Shown here: positions 43,184 to 52,279 of the stretch, one piece after another
Numbering within the stretch: the first letter of the stretch is position 1
How the letters are laid out: each line of letters begins with the position of its first letter
DNA from: Nocardioides sp. SR21
GTDB lineage: Bacteria > Actinomycetota > Actinomycetes > Propionibacteriales > Nocardioidaceae
Assembly: GCF_022761125.1 (NCBI RefSeq)
Contig: NZ_JAKWJR010000001.1
Span: forward strand, 248,001-312,000
Length of the DNA stretch: 64,000 nt
Direction: 5' to 3'
Translations under genes and position numbers: made by a program
Notes under the pieces: generated by a model
Told to the model about the DNA's origin: nothing
The model's database searches: none
What the model saw: the letters and a program-made list of their open reading frames with translations, nothing else

Positions 43184-44356
43184 ATGTCCGACGCTGCGCC
43201 CGAGAGCGTTCAGCCGGACTCCACCGCGCCCAAGCGGCGGGGGAAGGTGCGCAAGCGGCACACGGTCGGCAAGGTCCTGCTGGTCACGGTACTCGTCCTC
43301 GCGATGGTCACCGGACTCGGGACCATCTGGCTCTACCGGCACCTCAACAGCAACCTCAACGTCCTGGACATCGCCGACCAGCTGACGGACCAGCCCACGA
43401 AGATCGAGGTCGAGGGCCCCCAGGAGCCGCTCAACATCCTGGTCATGGGCTCCGACAGCCGCGACTGCGAGGGCTGCAACATCGACAACCTGACCGGCGG
43501 CGGTCAGCGCTCGGACACCACGATCCTGCTGCACGTGTCGGCGGATCGGCAGCGCGCGTACGGCATCAGCATCCCGCGCGACTCGATGGTCGACCGGCCC
43601 GACTGCAAGACCGAGGACGGCGAGACCATCCCGGGCGCCGACTACGTGATGTGGAACGAGGCGTTCGGCCTCGGTGGCCCCGCGTGCACCATCCAGCAGT
43701 TCCAGGAGCTGACCGACATCAAGCTCGACCACTTCGTCGTGGTGAACTTCGAGGGCTTCAAGGACATGGTCGATGCCGTCGGCGGCGTCGAGATGTGCAT
43801 CCCGGAGCCGATCGCCGACCCGGCCCACGGCATCAACATCGAGGCCGGGACCCGCAAGCTCGAGGGCACCGAGGCGCTCAACTACGTCCGGGCCCGCTAC
43901 ACCGTCGGCAACGGCTCCGACACCGGGCGGATGAAGCGGCAGCAGGCGTTCATCGCGTCGATGACCAGTTCTGTCGTCTCCGCCGGCGTGCTGGCCCGGC
44001 CCGACCGGCTGATCCGGTTCCTCAATGCCGCGACGGCCTCGCTGACCGTGGATCCCGGCCTGAAGAACATCGTGAAGATCGCCGACCTGGGAGTGCAGTT
44101 CAAGGACACCGGGCTGGACAAGATCCAGTTCATCACGATCCCGAACATCCCCGACCCGAACGACCCGAACCGGCTGGTGTGGACCGAGCCGCAGGCGTCG
44201 GAGGTCTGGGACAAGATCGCCCACGACGAGCCGCTGACCAAGAAGCTCAGCCAGGACGTCATCAGCGCTGGGGACCTGCCCGGCTCGGGCTCCAACAACG
44301 GGCCGAAGAACGAGGCCGACTCGCAGGCCCTCGCCGACGCGGGCCTCTGCACATGA
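43184..44356 (+). CDS. LytR-CpsA-Psr (LCP) family cell-wall ligase
   Basis: A 390-residue membrane protein. A basic cytoplasmic N-terminus and one membrane helix (about 30-50) precede the extracellular LCP domain (PLNILVMGSDSRDCEG, RSDTTILLHVSADRQRAYGISIPRDSMVD, NYVRARYTVGNGSDTGRMKRQQAFIASM). LCP enzymes transfer undecaprenyl-linked polymers such as arabinogalactan or teichoic acid to peptidoglycan. The C-terminus overlaps a small downstream ORF. Confidence 0.93.
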   Translation: MSDAAPESVQPDSTAPKRRGKVRKRHTVGKVLLVTVLVLAMVTGLGTIWLYRHLNSNLNVLDIADQLTDQPTKIEVEGPQEPLNILVMGSDSRDCEGCNIDNLTGGGQRSDTTILLHVSADRQRAYGISIPRDSMVDRPDCKTEDGETIPGADYVMWNEAFGLGGPACTIQQFQELTDIKLDHFVVVNFEGFKDMVDAVGGVEMCIPEPIADPAHGINIEAGTRKLEGTEALNYVRARYTVGNGSDTGRMKRQQAFIASMTSSVVSAGVLARPDRLIRFLNAATASLTVDPGLKNIVKIADLGVQFKDTGLDKIQFITIPNIPDPNDPNRLVWTEPQASEVWDKIAHDEPLTKKLSQDVISAGDLPGSGSNNGPKNEADSQALADAGLCT

Positions 44357-44526
44357 CCGATCCCCGTCCCGAGACCGACTGGCAGCGGCGCAAGCGGCTG
44401 GCCGAGGTCTTCGGCGACGCGCTGCCGGAGACGACCCGCGACGAGCGCGACGACGACGCGACCGCGGGCGAGTCCGCCTCCGACACGTGGCTGCGGGAGC
44501 AGGTGCCCCCGCACCACGGCGGCTAG
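44353..44526 (+). CDS. Small acidic protein coupled to the LCP gene
   Basis: A 57-residue charged protein (starts MTDPRPETDWQRRKRLAEVFGD). Its ATG overlaps the LCP stop by four bases, which argues that it is real. I do not recognise it. No signal or membrane segment is seen. Confidence 0.7.
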   Translation: MTDPRPETDWQRRKRLAEVFGDALPETTRDERDDDATAGESASDTWLREQVPPHHGG

Positions 44527-44532
44527 GGACGG

Positions 44533-44904
44533 CTAGGGCGTCGGGCGGCCCTGCTGGGACGCGAGCAGGTCGCGGATCTCCTGCAGCAGCTTGACGTCCT
44601 CGGGCGTGCCCGGCTCCTCGCTCGGGAAGTAGAGCTCCTTGGCCTTCGTGTACGGCGTCACGATGAAGAAGTAGACGACCGCGGAGATGACCAGGAACGA
44701 GATCACGGCCGTCAGCCAGGCGCCCACCGAGATGCCGTGCCAGAGGTACTCCGAGAAGTCGGGGACGCCACCGAGCTTGCCGATCAGGTCCATGATCACG
44801 CCGACGGTCGCGGTGACGACGGCCGCGAAGGCGCCCGCCATGATGAAGGCGACCGCGAGCTCGACGAGGTTGCCGCGGAGGATGAAGTTCTTGAATCCGG
44901 TCAT
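44533..44904 (-). CDS. mscL: Large-conductance mechanosensitive channel MscL
   Basis: A 123-residue channel. It contains the family N-terminus (FKNFILRGNLVELAVAFIMAGAFAAVVTATV), TM1 and TM2 with a short loop, and the C-terminal charged helix bundle. It opens under membrane tension to release solutes in osmotic downshock. It is convergent with the LCP unit, with only six bases between stops. Confidence 0.95.
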   Translation of the reverse strand: MTGFKNFILRGNLVELAVAFIMAGAFAAVVTATVGVIMDLIGKLGGVPDFSEYLWHGISVGAWLTAVISFLVISAVVYFFIVTPYTKAKELYFPSEEPGTPEDVKLLQEIRDLLASQQGRPTP

Positions 44905-44913
44905 GCTGCGACG

Positions 44914-45537
44914 CTAACCCGTGAAGGCGATCGTGATGAAGGTCCGCACCGACGCGTCGGCGATCGCGGCCACCTCGTCGGGCGGCGCGCCGACGACCAC
45001 GAGCCGACCGGTGAGGCCGGAGGCGCCGACCTCGGGCTCGACGTCCGGGATCGCGAGGACCGGTACGCCGGACGCGACGACGTCGGCGCCGCCACCCTGA
45101 GGATCGGCGGCGACGAGGTCGATCCGGTCGCCGACGCGGAGCAGGCCGGCCATGCCCGCGTCGGGCAGCCGCACCGGGACCGCGGACAGGCCGGGGTACC
45201 CCTCGGTGAGCGCCGGCCCGACGAGACGTACGTCGGTGACGGGCTCGCCGGCGCGCAGGGGAGCGGCGAGGGTGCGGCCGGCCGCGTCGAAGGACAGGTC
45301 GGCCGGGACCGATCCGGGGGCGAAGTCCACCGGGGTGAGGTCGCCGGCGGACAGGACCGTCCCGGCGGGCAGGTCGCGCGCGGCGACCGGCACGGACACG
45401 TGCGGCGGGGCCGGCGCGGCAGTGGCGTGCAGCCCGGCCAGCACCGCGACCGCGGTCAGGGCGGCGGCGAGCAGCCGGCGGCGGGCGAGCACGGCCCGGC
45501 GTACCGGGCGGACGACGGAGGCGAGGCGGTCACGCAT
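44914..45537 (-). CDS. SAF domain protein (CpaB/RcpC-like)
   Basis: A 207-residue protein with one N-terminal membrane helix (about 20-40) followed by a SAF domain (VPVAARDLPAGTVLSAGDLTPVDFAPGSVPADL). In pilus systems CpaB/RcpC has this architecture, but no tad pilus genes are near, so the partner is unknown. It lies nine bases before mscL on the same strand. Confidence 0.85.
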   Translation of the reverse strand: MRDRLASVVRPVRRAVLARRRLLAAALTAVAVLAGLHATAAPAPPHVSVPVAARDLPAGTVLSAGDLTPVDFAPGSVPADLSFDAAGRTLAAPLRAGEPVTDVRLVGPALTEGYPGLSAVPVRLPDAGMAGLLRVGDRIDLVAADPQGGGADVVASGVPVLAIPDVEPEVGASGLTGRLVVVGAPPDEVAAIADASVRTFITIAFTG

Positions 45538-45599
45538 GCCTCGACGCTAGGAGAGTTCGGCCCGGCGCGAGCCGGTCCTCCACAGGCCCCCGAATGGGC

Positions 45600-45887
45600 T
45601 CAGTCGGAGGACGAGGACGTGCTCGCGGTCGCGGCCGGCTTCGACTCGGACTTCGTCTCGGTCTTGGTCTCGGTCTTCGTGGTGCTCGCCGACTCCGACG
45701 CGGTCGACGAGCCGCGGCTGTCGGTGCGGTAGAACCCGGAGCCCTTGAAGACGACGCCGACGGCGTTGAAGAGCTTGCGGAGCCTGCCCTGGCACTCGGG
45801 GCAGGTGGTGAGCGCGTCGTCGCTGAAGCTCTGGACCTGCTCGAAGGCGTGCCCGCACTCGGTGCAGGCGTACTGGTAAGTCGGCAC
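45600..45887 (-). CDS. FmdB-type zinc ribbon protein
   Basis: A 95-residue protein. The N-terminal zinc ribbon has two CxxC pairs (YACTECGHAF and TTCPECQGRLRKLF), typical of the FmdB/CxxC_CXXC_SSSS regulatory family. The C-terminal half is a Ser/Thr/Lys/Glu-rich disordered tail. Start GTG 45887 is preceded by GAGGGAAC. Its function is not known for actinobacterial members. Confidence 0.88.
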   Translation of the reverse strand: MPTYQYACTECGHAFEQVQSFSDDALTTCPECQGRLRKLFNAVGVVFKGSGFYRTDSRGSSTASESASTTKTETKTETKSESKPAATASTSSSSD

Positions 45888-45928
45888 TGGTTGTTCCCTC
45901 GCTGGCACTCGACCCGGACGAGTGCCAA

Positions 45929-46522
45929 TCATAGCCGACGGTCGAGCAGGACCAGGCCTGATGGCGTCGCCGCGCAGGCGACCGCCCGGTCGTGCGGCTC
46001 GACGGGGACGTCGACGCCGACCTCGTCGTCGTACAGGAGCACGCAGGTGAAGGTGCCGACCGGCACCCGGCCGAGCGCCCGGTCGTACGAGCCGCCGCCG
46101 CGGCCCAGTCGCGCGCCGGCGCTCGACGCCGCGAGACCGGGGACGAGCACGACGTCGGCGGTCGCGATCGCGTCGCGCCCGAGCCGGTCGCCCGAGGGCT
46201 CGAACAGGCCGCGCGACGCAGCCACCAGGTCGGCGTCGGACCTGTAGACGGCCCAGTCGAGGTCGTTGTCGGGCAGCAGCACCGGCAGGATCACCCGCTT
46301 CCCGGCCGCGCGCAGGCCGTCGAGCAGGGGAGCGGTCCCGGGCTCGTTCCCGACCGAGACGTACGCCGCCACGGTCGCCGCTCGGCGTACCACCGGTGCC
46401 GCCAGCAGGTGGTCGGCCAGGTCCCGCGCCGCCTCCGAGACCTCGCCGAGCGACCGGCTCCGGCGGGCCGCCAGCAACTGGTCCCGAACCGCGATCTTGG
46501 CGGGTGATTGCATGCCGCTCAC
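45929..46522 (-). CDS. 5-formyltetrahydrofolate cyclo-ligase
   Basis: A 197-residue cytoplasmic enzyme converting 5-formyl-THF to 5,10-methenyl-THF with ATP. Visible motifs are VLVPGLAASSAGARLGRGGGSYDRAL, near-identical to the family ATP-binding pattern, and the N-terminal KIAVRDQLLAARRSRS. It is divergent from galU with 23 bases between starts, so the two promoters must overlap. Confidence 0.92.
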   Translation of the reverse strand: MSGMQSPAKIAVRDQLLAARRSRSLGEVSEAARDLADHLLAAPVVRRAATVAAYVSVGNEPGTAPLLDGLRAAGKRVILPVLLPDNDLDWAVYRSDADLVAASRGLFEPSGDRLGRDAIATADVVLVPGLAASSAGARLGRGGGSYDRALGRVPVGTFTCVLLYDDEVGVDVPVEPHDRAVACAATPSGLVLLDRRL

Positions 46523-46545
46523 GCGGGAAGCCTACGATCGTGAAC

Positions 46546-47925
46546 ATGGGTAGCGCTGGCTTGAACCGGGCACGCGACAAGATGCGTGACGCCGGGGTGG
46601 ACGAGGTCGCGATCGAGACCTTCGCCCACTACTACCGACTGCTGGAGCACGGCGAGACGGGCATGATCCCGGAGACGTCCATCGACCCGGTGGACATGGA
46701 GTCCCTGGCATCGGTCGAGGTGTCCGAGGAGGACGCCGCCGCCGCGATCCGGACGACCGCCGTGATCAAGCTGAACGGCGGGCTCGGGACCTCGATGGGC
46801 ATGGACCGCGCGAAGTCGCTGCTGTGCGTGCGCCGCGGGCTGTCGTTCCTCGACATCATCGCCCGCCAGGTGCTGCACCTGCGCACGGCGTACGACGCCC
46901 CGCTCCCGATGATCTTCATGAACAGCTTCCGCACCTCCGCGGACACGATGGCCGCGCTCGCGCGCTACGAGGACCTGCAGGTCGAGGGGCTGCCGCTCGA
47001 GTTCCTGCAGAACAAGGAGCCCAAGCTCCTCAAGAAGGACCTCTCCCCGGCGAGCTGGCCCAAGGACCCCGACCTCGAGTGGTGTCCGCCCGGGCACGGC
47101 GACCTCTACACCGCGCTGCGCGGCACCGGCCTGCTCGACCAGCTGATCGAGGCCGGCTACCAGCGCGTGTTCGTCTCCAACTCCGACAACCTCGGCGCCG
47201 TCCCCGACGCCCGGGTGGCGGGGTGGTTCGCGAGCACCGGCGCGCCGTTCGCGATCGAGGCGGTCCGGCGTACGCCCTCCGACAAGAAGGGCGGCCACTT
47301 CGCGCGCCGCAAGAACGACGGCCGGATCGTGCTGCGTGAGACCGCGCAGACGCTCAAGGAGGACCTGGAGGCGCTGGCCGACCTCGACCGGCACAAGTTC
47401 TGCTCGACCAACAACCTCTGGTTCGACCTGGTCGCGATGCGCGACGTGCTCGACGCACGCGAGGGCGTGCTCGGGCTGCCGCTGATCCGCAACGTGAAGA
47501 CGCTCGACCCCGGCGACCCGTCCACGCCCGAGGTCATCCAGATCGAGTCCGCGATGGGTGCGGCCGTCGAAGTGTTCGAGGGCTCCCGGCTGATCGAGGT
47601 CGGCCGCGACCGGTTCGTGCCGGTGAAGACCACCAACGACCTGCTGGTGCTGCGCTCCGACGTCTACGACATCGGCGGTGACTTCGTCCTCGACCAGGTC
47701 TCCGCGGAGCTGCCGTACGTCGACCTCGACAGCGACTACTACAAGCTGGTCAGCGACTTCGACCGGCGCTTCCCCGAGGGTGCGCCGTCGATGAAGAAGG
47801 CCTCGGCGCTGAAGGTCGAGGGGGACTGGACGTTCGGCCACGGCGTGCAGGTGGTCGGCGACGTGAGCCTCAAGGCGAGCGCCGCGAACCGGGTCGCCCC
47901 CGACACCGTCCTCACCGATGGCTGA
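46546..47925 (+). CDS. galU: UTP-glucose-1-phosphate uridylyltransferase, UDPGP (eukaryotic-like) type
   Basis: A 459-residue UDPGP-family enzyme making UDP-glucose. The nucleotide-binding LNGGLGTSMGMDRAKSLL, the substrate motifs PGHGDLYTAL and FVSNSDNLGA, and the conserved EVIQIESAMGAAVEVFEGS are seen. UDP-glucose feeds cell-wall and glycan synthesis. The start at ATG 46546 lies inside a longer open frame; the extension overlaps the divergent gene and is not real. It overlaps glp by eight bases. Confidence 0.92.
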   Translation: MGSAGLNRARDKMRDAGVDEVAIETFAHYYRLLEHGETGMIPETSIDPVDMESLASVEVSEEDAAAAIRTTAVIKLNGGLGTSMGMDRAKSLLCVRRGLSFLDIIARQVLHLRTAYDAPLPMIFMNSFRTSADTMAALARYEDLQVEGLPLEFLQNKEPKLLKKDLSPASWPKDPDLEWCPPGHGDLYTALRGTGLLDQLIEAGYQRVFVSNSDNLGAVPDARVAGWFASTGAPFAIEAVRRTPSDKKGGHFARRKNDGRIVLRETAQTLKEDLEALADLDRHKFCSTNNLWFDLVAMRDVLDAREGVLGLPLIRNVKTLDPGDPSTPEVIQIESAMGAAVEVFEGSRLIEVGRDRFVPVKTTNDLLVLRSDVYDIGGDFVLDQVSAELPYVDLDSDYYKLVSDFDRRFPEGAPSMKKASALKVEGDWTFGHGVQVVGDVSLKASAANRVAPDTVLTDG

Positions 47926-49138
47926 CGCCGTCACCTCGGTCGACGAGTACCTCGCCCGGATCCTGGCGGCCTTCGAGCCGCTGCCGGCGTTCCAGCAGCC
48001 GCTGATGGACGCGCTCGGCCTGCCCGTGGCCGAGGACGTCGTCGCCGGCGTCAGCCTGCCGTCCTTCGACAACTCCGCCATGGACGGGTACGCCGTCCGG
48101 CACGCCGACGTCGCCACGGCGTCCGCTGAGGCGCCCGTGCACCTGCCGGTGGTCGGCGAGATCGGAGCCGGGCAGGCCCGCCTGCTCGCGCTCGCCCCCG
48201 GGACGGCGGCCAAGATCATGACCGGCGCGCCCGTGCCGGCCGGCGCCGACAGCGTGGTGCCGTACGAGTGGACCGACCGCGGCACGGCCCAGGTGCGCAT
48301 CGAGCAGGCGCCGAACCCCGGCCAGCACGTGCGACCGGCGGGCGAGGACGTCTCCGTCGGCGAGGTGCTGGTCTCACAGGGCACCGTGCTCGGACCGCGC
48401 CACGTCGGCCTGATCGCGTCCGTCGGCCGTTCCAGCGTGCTGACCCCGCCGCGGCCCCGCGTCGTGGTGATCTCGACCGGCTCCGAGCTGCGCGACCCGG
48501 GCACCGAGCTGGGCCACGACTCGATCTACGACGGCAACTCCTACCTCCTCGCGGCCGCCGCGCGCGCCGCCGGCGCGATCGCCTACCGGGTCGGGATCGT
48601 CCCGGACCAGCCGCAGGCCTTCCTCGACGCCGTGCACGACCAGCTGGTGCGCGCGGACGTCGTCGTCACCAGTGGCGGTGTGTCCCAGGGCGACTTCGAC
48701 GTGGTCAAGGAGGCGCTCTCGCCGCTCGGGACCGTCTGGTTCGGCCCGGTCGCCATGCAGCCCGGCAAGCCGCAGGGGTTCGGGCACGTCGGGGAGGACC
48801 GGACGCCGATCTTCACGCTGCCCGGCAACCCGGTCTCGTCGTACATCTCGTTCCAGATGTTCGTGCTGCCGGCGCTGCGCAAGCTGATGGGGCGGACGCC
48901 GTACGCCCGGCCGACGGTCGAGGCGAAGCTGACCCACCCGATCACGTCGCCGGCGGGCCGGCGGCAGCTGGTGCGGGCGGAGTACTCCGACGGCGTCGTG
49001 ACGCCGGTGGGTGGACACGGTTCCCACCTGATCGGGGATCTGGCATCGTCCGACGCGCTCGTGGTCGTGCCCGAGGACGCCACCTCGGTCGCGGCCGGCG
49101 AGCAGGTCCAGGTCCTGAGGCTCGACGAGGAGTTCTGA
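47918..49138 (+). CDS. glp: Glp/MoeA: gephyrin-like molybdopterin molybdotransferase homologue
   Basis: A 406-residue MoeA-family protein (LPSFDNSAMDGYAVR, GAPVPAGADSVVPYE, VVISTGSEL, VTSGGVSQGDFD, LPGNPVSSYISFQ). By sequence it could insert molybdate into molybdopterin. In Corynebacterium the homologue in the galU-glp-rimJ-glpR context (Glp) binds FtsZ and works with a membrane receptor in division. The same gene order here, ending with a SepX/GlpR-like protein, suggests that role. Flanking moaC and mog favour a molybdopterin role as well. Confidence 0.88.
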   Translation: MADAVTSVDEYLARILAAFEPLPAFQQPLMDALGLPVAEDVVAGVSLPSFDNSAMDGYAVRHADVATASAEAPVHLPVVGEIGAGQARLLALAPGTAAKIMTGAPVPAGADSVVPYEWTDRGTAQVRIEQAPNPGQHVRPAGEDVSVGEVLVSQGTVLGPRHVGLIASVGRSSVLTPPRPRVVVISTGSELRDPGTELGHDSIYDGNSYLLAAAARAAGAIAYRVGIVPDQPQAFLDAVHDQLVRADVVVTSGGVSQGDFDVVKEALSPLGTVWFGPVAMQPGKPQGFGHVGEDRTPIFTLPGNPVSSYISFQMFVLPALRKLMGRTPYARPTVEAKLTHPITSPAGRRQLVRAEYSDGVVTPVGGHGSHLIGDLASSDALVVVPEDATSVAAGEQVQVLRLDEEF

Positions 49139-49620
49139 TGTCTGCTGTCGACCGGCGGAGCCTGACGCACGTCGACGAGACGGGTGCTGCTCGGATGGTC
49201 GACGTGTCCGACAAGGACGTCACGGCCCGGACCGCCAGCGCGTCCGGGCGGGTGCTCGTGTCCGCCGAGGTGGTCGCGCTGCTGCGCGGCGAGGGCGTCC
49301 CGAAGGGCGACGCGCTCGCGGTCGCGCGGATCGCCGGGATCATGGGCGCGAAGCAGACCCCGGCGCTGATCCCGCTGTGCCACCCGCTCGCCGTCTCCGG
49401 CGTGACGGTCGACCTGACGGTCGCCGACGACGCCGTCGAGATCCTCGCGACCGTGAAGACCACCGACCGCACCGGCGTCGAGATGGAGGCGCTCACCGCG
49501 GTCTCGGTCGCGGCGCTGACGGTCGTCGACATGGTGAAGGCCGTCGACAAGGGCGCGGTGATCACCGACGTGCGCGTCGAGACCAAGACCGGCGGCAAGT
49601 CGGGAGACTGGTCGCGATGA
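49138..49620 (+). CDS. moaC: Cyclic pyranopterin monophosphate synthase MoaC
   Basis: A 160-residue enzyme of early molybdopterin synthesis. The family signatures MVDVSDKDVTAR, IPLCHPL and KTTDRTGVEMEALTAVSVAALTVVDMVKAVDKGAVI are complete. Its ATG overlaps the glp stop by one base. MoaA is not in the window. Confidence 0.96.
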   Translation: MSAVDRRSLTHVDETGAARMVDVSDKDVTARTASASGRVLVSAEVVALLRGEGVPKGDALAVARIAGIMGAKQTPALIPLCHPLAVSGVTVDLTVADDAVEILATVKTTDRTGVEMEALTAVSVAALTVVDMVKAVDKGAVITDVRVETKTGGKSGDWSR

Positions 49621-50096
49621 CGAGCCTCCGGGCCGAGGTCGTCGTGGCGTCCAACCGTGCGGCCGCCGGCGTCTACGAGGACACCACCGGGCCGCTGATC
49701 GTCGACTTCCTGACCGACCTGGGCTTCGCGGTGGCCGACCCCGTCGTCGTGCCCGACGGCGAGCCGGTGGGCGTCGCGATCGCCGAGGCCGCGAGCGGCG
49801 GAGCGCGCGTGGTGCTCACCACCGGCGGCACCGGGCTGACCCCGACCGACCGCACGCCGGAGGTCACCCGGGCACTGCTGGACCTCGAGGTGCCGGGCAT
49901 CGCCGAGGCGATCCGGGCGTACGGCGTGAGCAAGGGCGTGCCGACCGCGATGCTGTCGCGCGGCCTGGCCGGTGTCGTCGGCCAGTGCCTGGTCGTGAAC
50001 CTGCCCGGCTCGCGGGGTGGCGTGAAGGACGGTCTCGAGGTGCTGCGGCCCGTCCTGGTGCACGCCGTCGAGCAGGTCGTCGGGAGCGACCATTGA
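49617..50096 (+). CDS. mog: Molybdopterin adenylyltransferase (MogA/MoaB family)
   Basis: A 159-residue protein with the MPT-binding motif TTGGTGLTPTDRTPE and the C-terminal LPGSRGGVKDGLEVLRPVL. It adenylates molybdopterin before molybdate insertion. The start overlaps the moaC stop (ATGA). Confidence 0.93.
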   Translation: MTSLRAEVVVASNRAAAGVYEDTTGPLIVDFLTDLGFAVADPVVVPDGEPVGVAIAEAASGGARVVLTTGGTGLTPTDRTPEVTRALLDLEVPGIAEAIRAYGVSKGVPTAMLSRGLAGVVGQCLVVNLPGSRGGVKDGLEVLRPVLVHAVEQVVGSDH

Positions 50097-50692
50097 GCGG
50101 ATGGCCGGCGTGGCTCTCGACGGGTGAGGTCACCCTCCGCCCGCTGACCTACTCCGACGCCCGCGCCTGGCGCGACCTGCGCCGCGCGAACGCGAGCTGG
50201 TTGCGGCCCTGGGACGCGACCGCGCCGCCGGGGTCGAGCGCGCGCCCCACGTCGTTCCGCGGTCTCGTCTGGCGGCTGCACTCCCAAGCGCGGGCAGGGA
50301 CGACGTACCCCTTCGCCGTCGAGGTCGACGGCAGGTTCGCCGGGCAGGTGACCGTCAACAACATCGTGCGTGGGTCGGCGCAGTTCGCGTCGGTGGGCTA
50401 CTGGCTCGGACGGGAGTACGCCGGCCGTGGGGTGATGCCGCGCGCGGTCGCGCTGGTGATCGACCACTGCTTCACGACCGCCGGGCTGCACCGGGTCGAG
50501 GTCGCGATCCGTCCGGAGAACTCCAACTCGCTGCGCGTGGTGGAGAAGCTCGAGCTCCGGGAGGTCGGGTACGCGCCGAAGTTCCTGCACATCGACGGCG
50601 CCTGGCGTGACCATCGGCTCTACGCGATCACGCGCGAGGAGTGCCCGGAAGGGCTGCTCGCACGGCTCTCGTCCCACGAGTCACACGAGTGA
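50093..50692 (+). CDS. rimJ: GNAT acetyltransferase, RimJ/RimL type
   Basis: A 199-residue N-acetyltransferase (ASVGYWLGREYAGRGVMPRAVALVIDHCF, acetyl-CoA loop GRGVMPRA, VEVAIRPENSNSLRVVEKLELREVG). The start is TTG 50093 (LSGWPAW), overlapping the mog stop. No ATG or GTG is available before the domain. It keeps its conserved place between glp and sepX. Confidence 0.9.
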   Translation: MSGWPAWLSTGEVTLRPLTYSDARAWRDLRRANASWLRPWDATAPPGSSARPTSFRGLVWRLHSQARAGTTYPFAVEVDGRFAGQVTVNNIVRGSAQFASVGYWLGREYAGRGVMPRAVALVIDHCFTTAGLHRVEVAIRPENSNSLRVVEKLELREVGYAPKFLHIDGAWRDHRLYAITREECPEGLLARLSSHESHE

Positions 50693-50753
50693 TTTTGCGA
50701 CACACCTGTAGACATCCCCGGAGACCTGAGGTACCGCTCATAACCTCTGTCTC

Positions 50754-51572
50754 GTGGACCTGAGCGCACTCATCTTCGTCGCCCTCGCTGCGGCGTGGGC
50801 CGCCTACCTCGTCCCGATGGCGCTCCGTCACCACGAGGACGACGTCCGCGGCCGCTCCGTCGACCGGTTCTCGCGCACGATGCGGGTGCTCGCTCGCCGC
50901 GAGCCCGTGGACAGCCGCAAGTCCCAGCTGGTGACGCCCGGCCAGCCGGCCGCGACCGTCGAGGCCACGCCGGCCCCGGCCGCCGCGAAGCAGCCGCTGA
51001 GCCCGGCCGCGCGGCGAGCTGCGGCCAAGCGGGCCACCCAGCGCCGCCGCAACGTCCTCGCCCTGATCCTGGTCGCGACCCTCGCGGTCACCGGCGTCGC
51101 CGCCTTCGGCGTCATCTCCTGGTGGTACGTCGCGATCCCGGTCGCCGTGCTGGCCGCGTGGCTGGTCACCTGCCGGATCATGGTGAAGGGCGAGCGCAAG
51201 GCGCTGGCGCCGGAGGCCCGGCTGCCGTTCGTCCCGGCCGAGGAGGAGCCCGAGCCCGCGACCGAGGTCGCTGCCGCCCCGGCCGCCGAGGTCGAGGCCG
51301 ACACCGACGAGATCGACCCGATGGCCGACACCTCGGCCGGCATGGCCGCGGTCGTCGACCCGGCACTGTGGGACCCGGTGCCGGTCACGCTGCCGACGTA
51401 CGTCACCAAGCCGGCCGCGACCCGCACCGTCCGGACCATCGCGTTCGACGACACCGGCGTCTGGACGTCGGGCCGCACCGACGCCGATGCGCAGCTCGCG
51501 CGCGAGGCCGAGCAGGCCGACAAGGCCGCGCGCCAGTCCCGCGACAACGGCGAGCGGGCCACCGGCTCCTGA
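50754..51572 (+). CDS. sepX: SepX/GlpR-like divisome membrane protein
   Basis: A 272-residue protein. One N-terminal helix (about 4-22), an Ala/Pro/Lys-rich cytoplasmic linker, two closely spaced helices (about 99-140), and an acidic C-terminal tail. The order galU-glp-rimJ-this gene matches that of actinobacterial SepX (Streptomyces) and GlpR (Corynebacterium), the membrane partner of Glp at the division septum. The assignment is mainly by synteny and topology. Starts GTG. Confidence 0.78.
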   Translation: MDLSALIFVALAAAWAAYLVPMALRHHEDDVRGRSVDRFSRTMRVLARREPVDSRKSQLVTPGQPAATVEATPAPAAAKQPLSPAARRAAAKRATQRRRNVLALILVATLAVTGVAAFGVISWWYVAIPVAVLAAWLVTCRIMVKGERKALAPEARLPFVPAEEEPEPATEVAAAPAAEVEADTDEIDPMADTSAGMAAVVDPALWDPVPVTLPTYVTKPAATRTVRTIAFDDTGVWTSGRTDADAQLAREAEQADKAARQSRDNGERATGS

Positions 51573-51632
51573 CGCCAGGGCCGATTCGGTGCCCGCGCAT
51601 CGCGGGTGCTAACGTTTCGCACCGCAAGTCCT

Positions 51633-51708
<76 letters not shown>

Positions 51709-51714
51709 CCATGA

Positions 51715-51743
51715 ACAACCCGCAGCCGGAGGCTGCGGGTTGT
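51715..51743 (+). terminator. Terminator after tRNA-Ala
   Basis: Perfect 13-bp arms ACAACCCGCAGCC (51715-51727) and complement (51731-51743) with a three-base loop. Confidence 0.85.
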
Positions 51744-51858
51744 CTGCTTTCTGGGGCCGTGAGCGGTGGTTGCGGGTCGTCCGCCTCTCGCCTTGTCATG
51801 GGACCGTCCTCAGGCGGACGACTCGGGCGCTCCGGGAAGTGGCGGACCGGTGGAGACG

Positions 51859-52275
51859 TCAGGCGAGCTCGATCGCGACGTCGATGTTCCCGCGGGTGGC
51901 GTTGGAGTACGGGCAGACCTGGTGTGCCTGCTCGACGAGCTGACGCACGACGTCCTCCTCGACATTCGGCACGCTGACCTCGAGGCGCACGGCAAGCTCG
52001 AAGCCGCCGGCGTCGTTGCTGCCGAGGGAGACGTCCGCGACGACCTCGGAGTCGGTCGTGTCGACCTTCGCCTGGCCGGCAACGAGGCGGAGCGCGCTGT
52101 GGAAGCAGGCGGCGTAGCCGGCGGCGAAGAGCAGCTCGGGGTTCGCGGCGCCGCCGGACCCGCCGAGCTCGCGCGGGAGGCGGACGTCGAGGTCGAGGAC
52201 GCCGTCGGTGGACTGCACGTGGCCGTTGCGGCCGTCGCCGGTCGCGGCCACGGAAGCGGTGTAGAGAGAAGTCAT
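51859..52275 (-). CDS. ohr: Organic hydroperoxide resistance protein Ohr
   Basis: A 138-residue OsmC-fold peroxidase. The two redox cysteines, Cys57 (GYAACFHSAL) and Cys121 (HQVCPYSNATRGNIDV), are in place. It reduces organic and fatty-acid hydroperoxides using lipoylated proteins. Start ATG 52275 (MTSLYTASVAATGDGRNG) is the family N-terminus. It is divergent from ohrR. Confidence 0.96.
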   Translation of the reverse strand: MTSLYTASVAATGDGRNGHVQSTDGVLDLDVRLPRELGGSGGAANPELLFAAGYAACFHSALRLVAGQAKVDTTDSEVVADVSLGSNDAGGFELAVRLEVSVPNVEEDVVRQLVEQAHQVCPYSNATRGNIDVAIELA

Positions 52276-52279
52276 GCGC

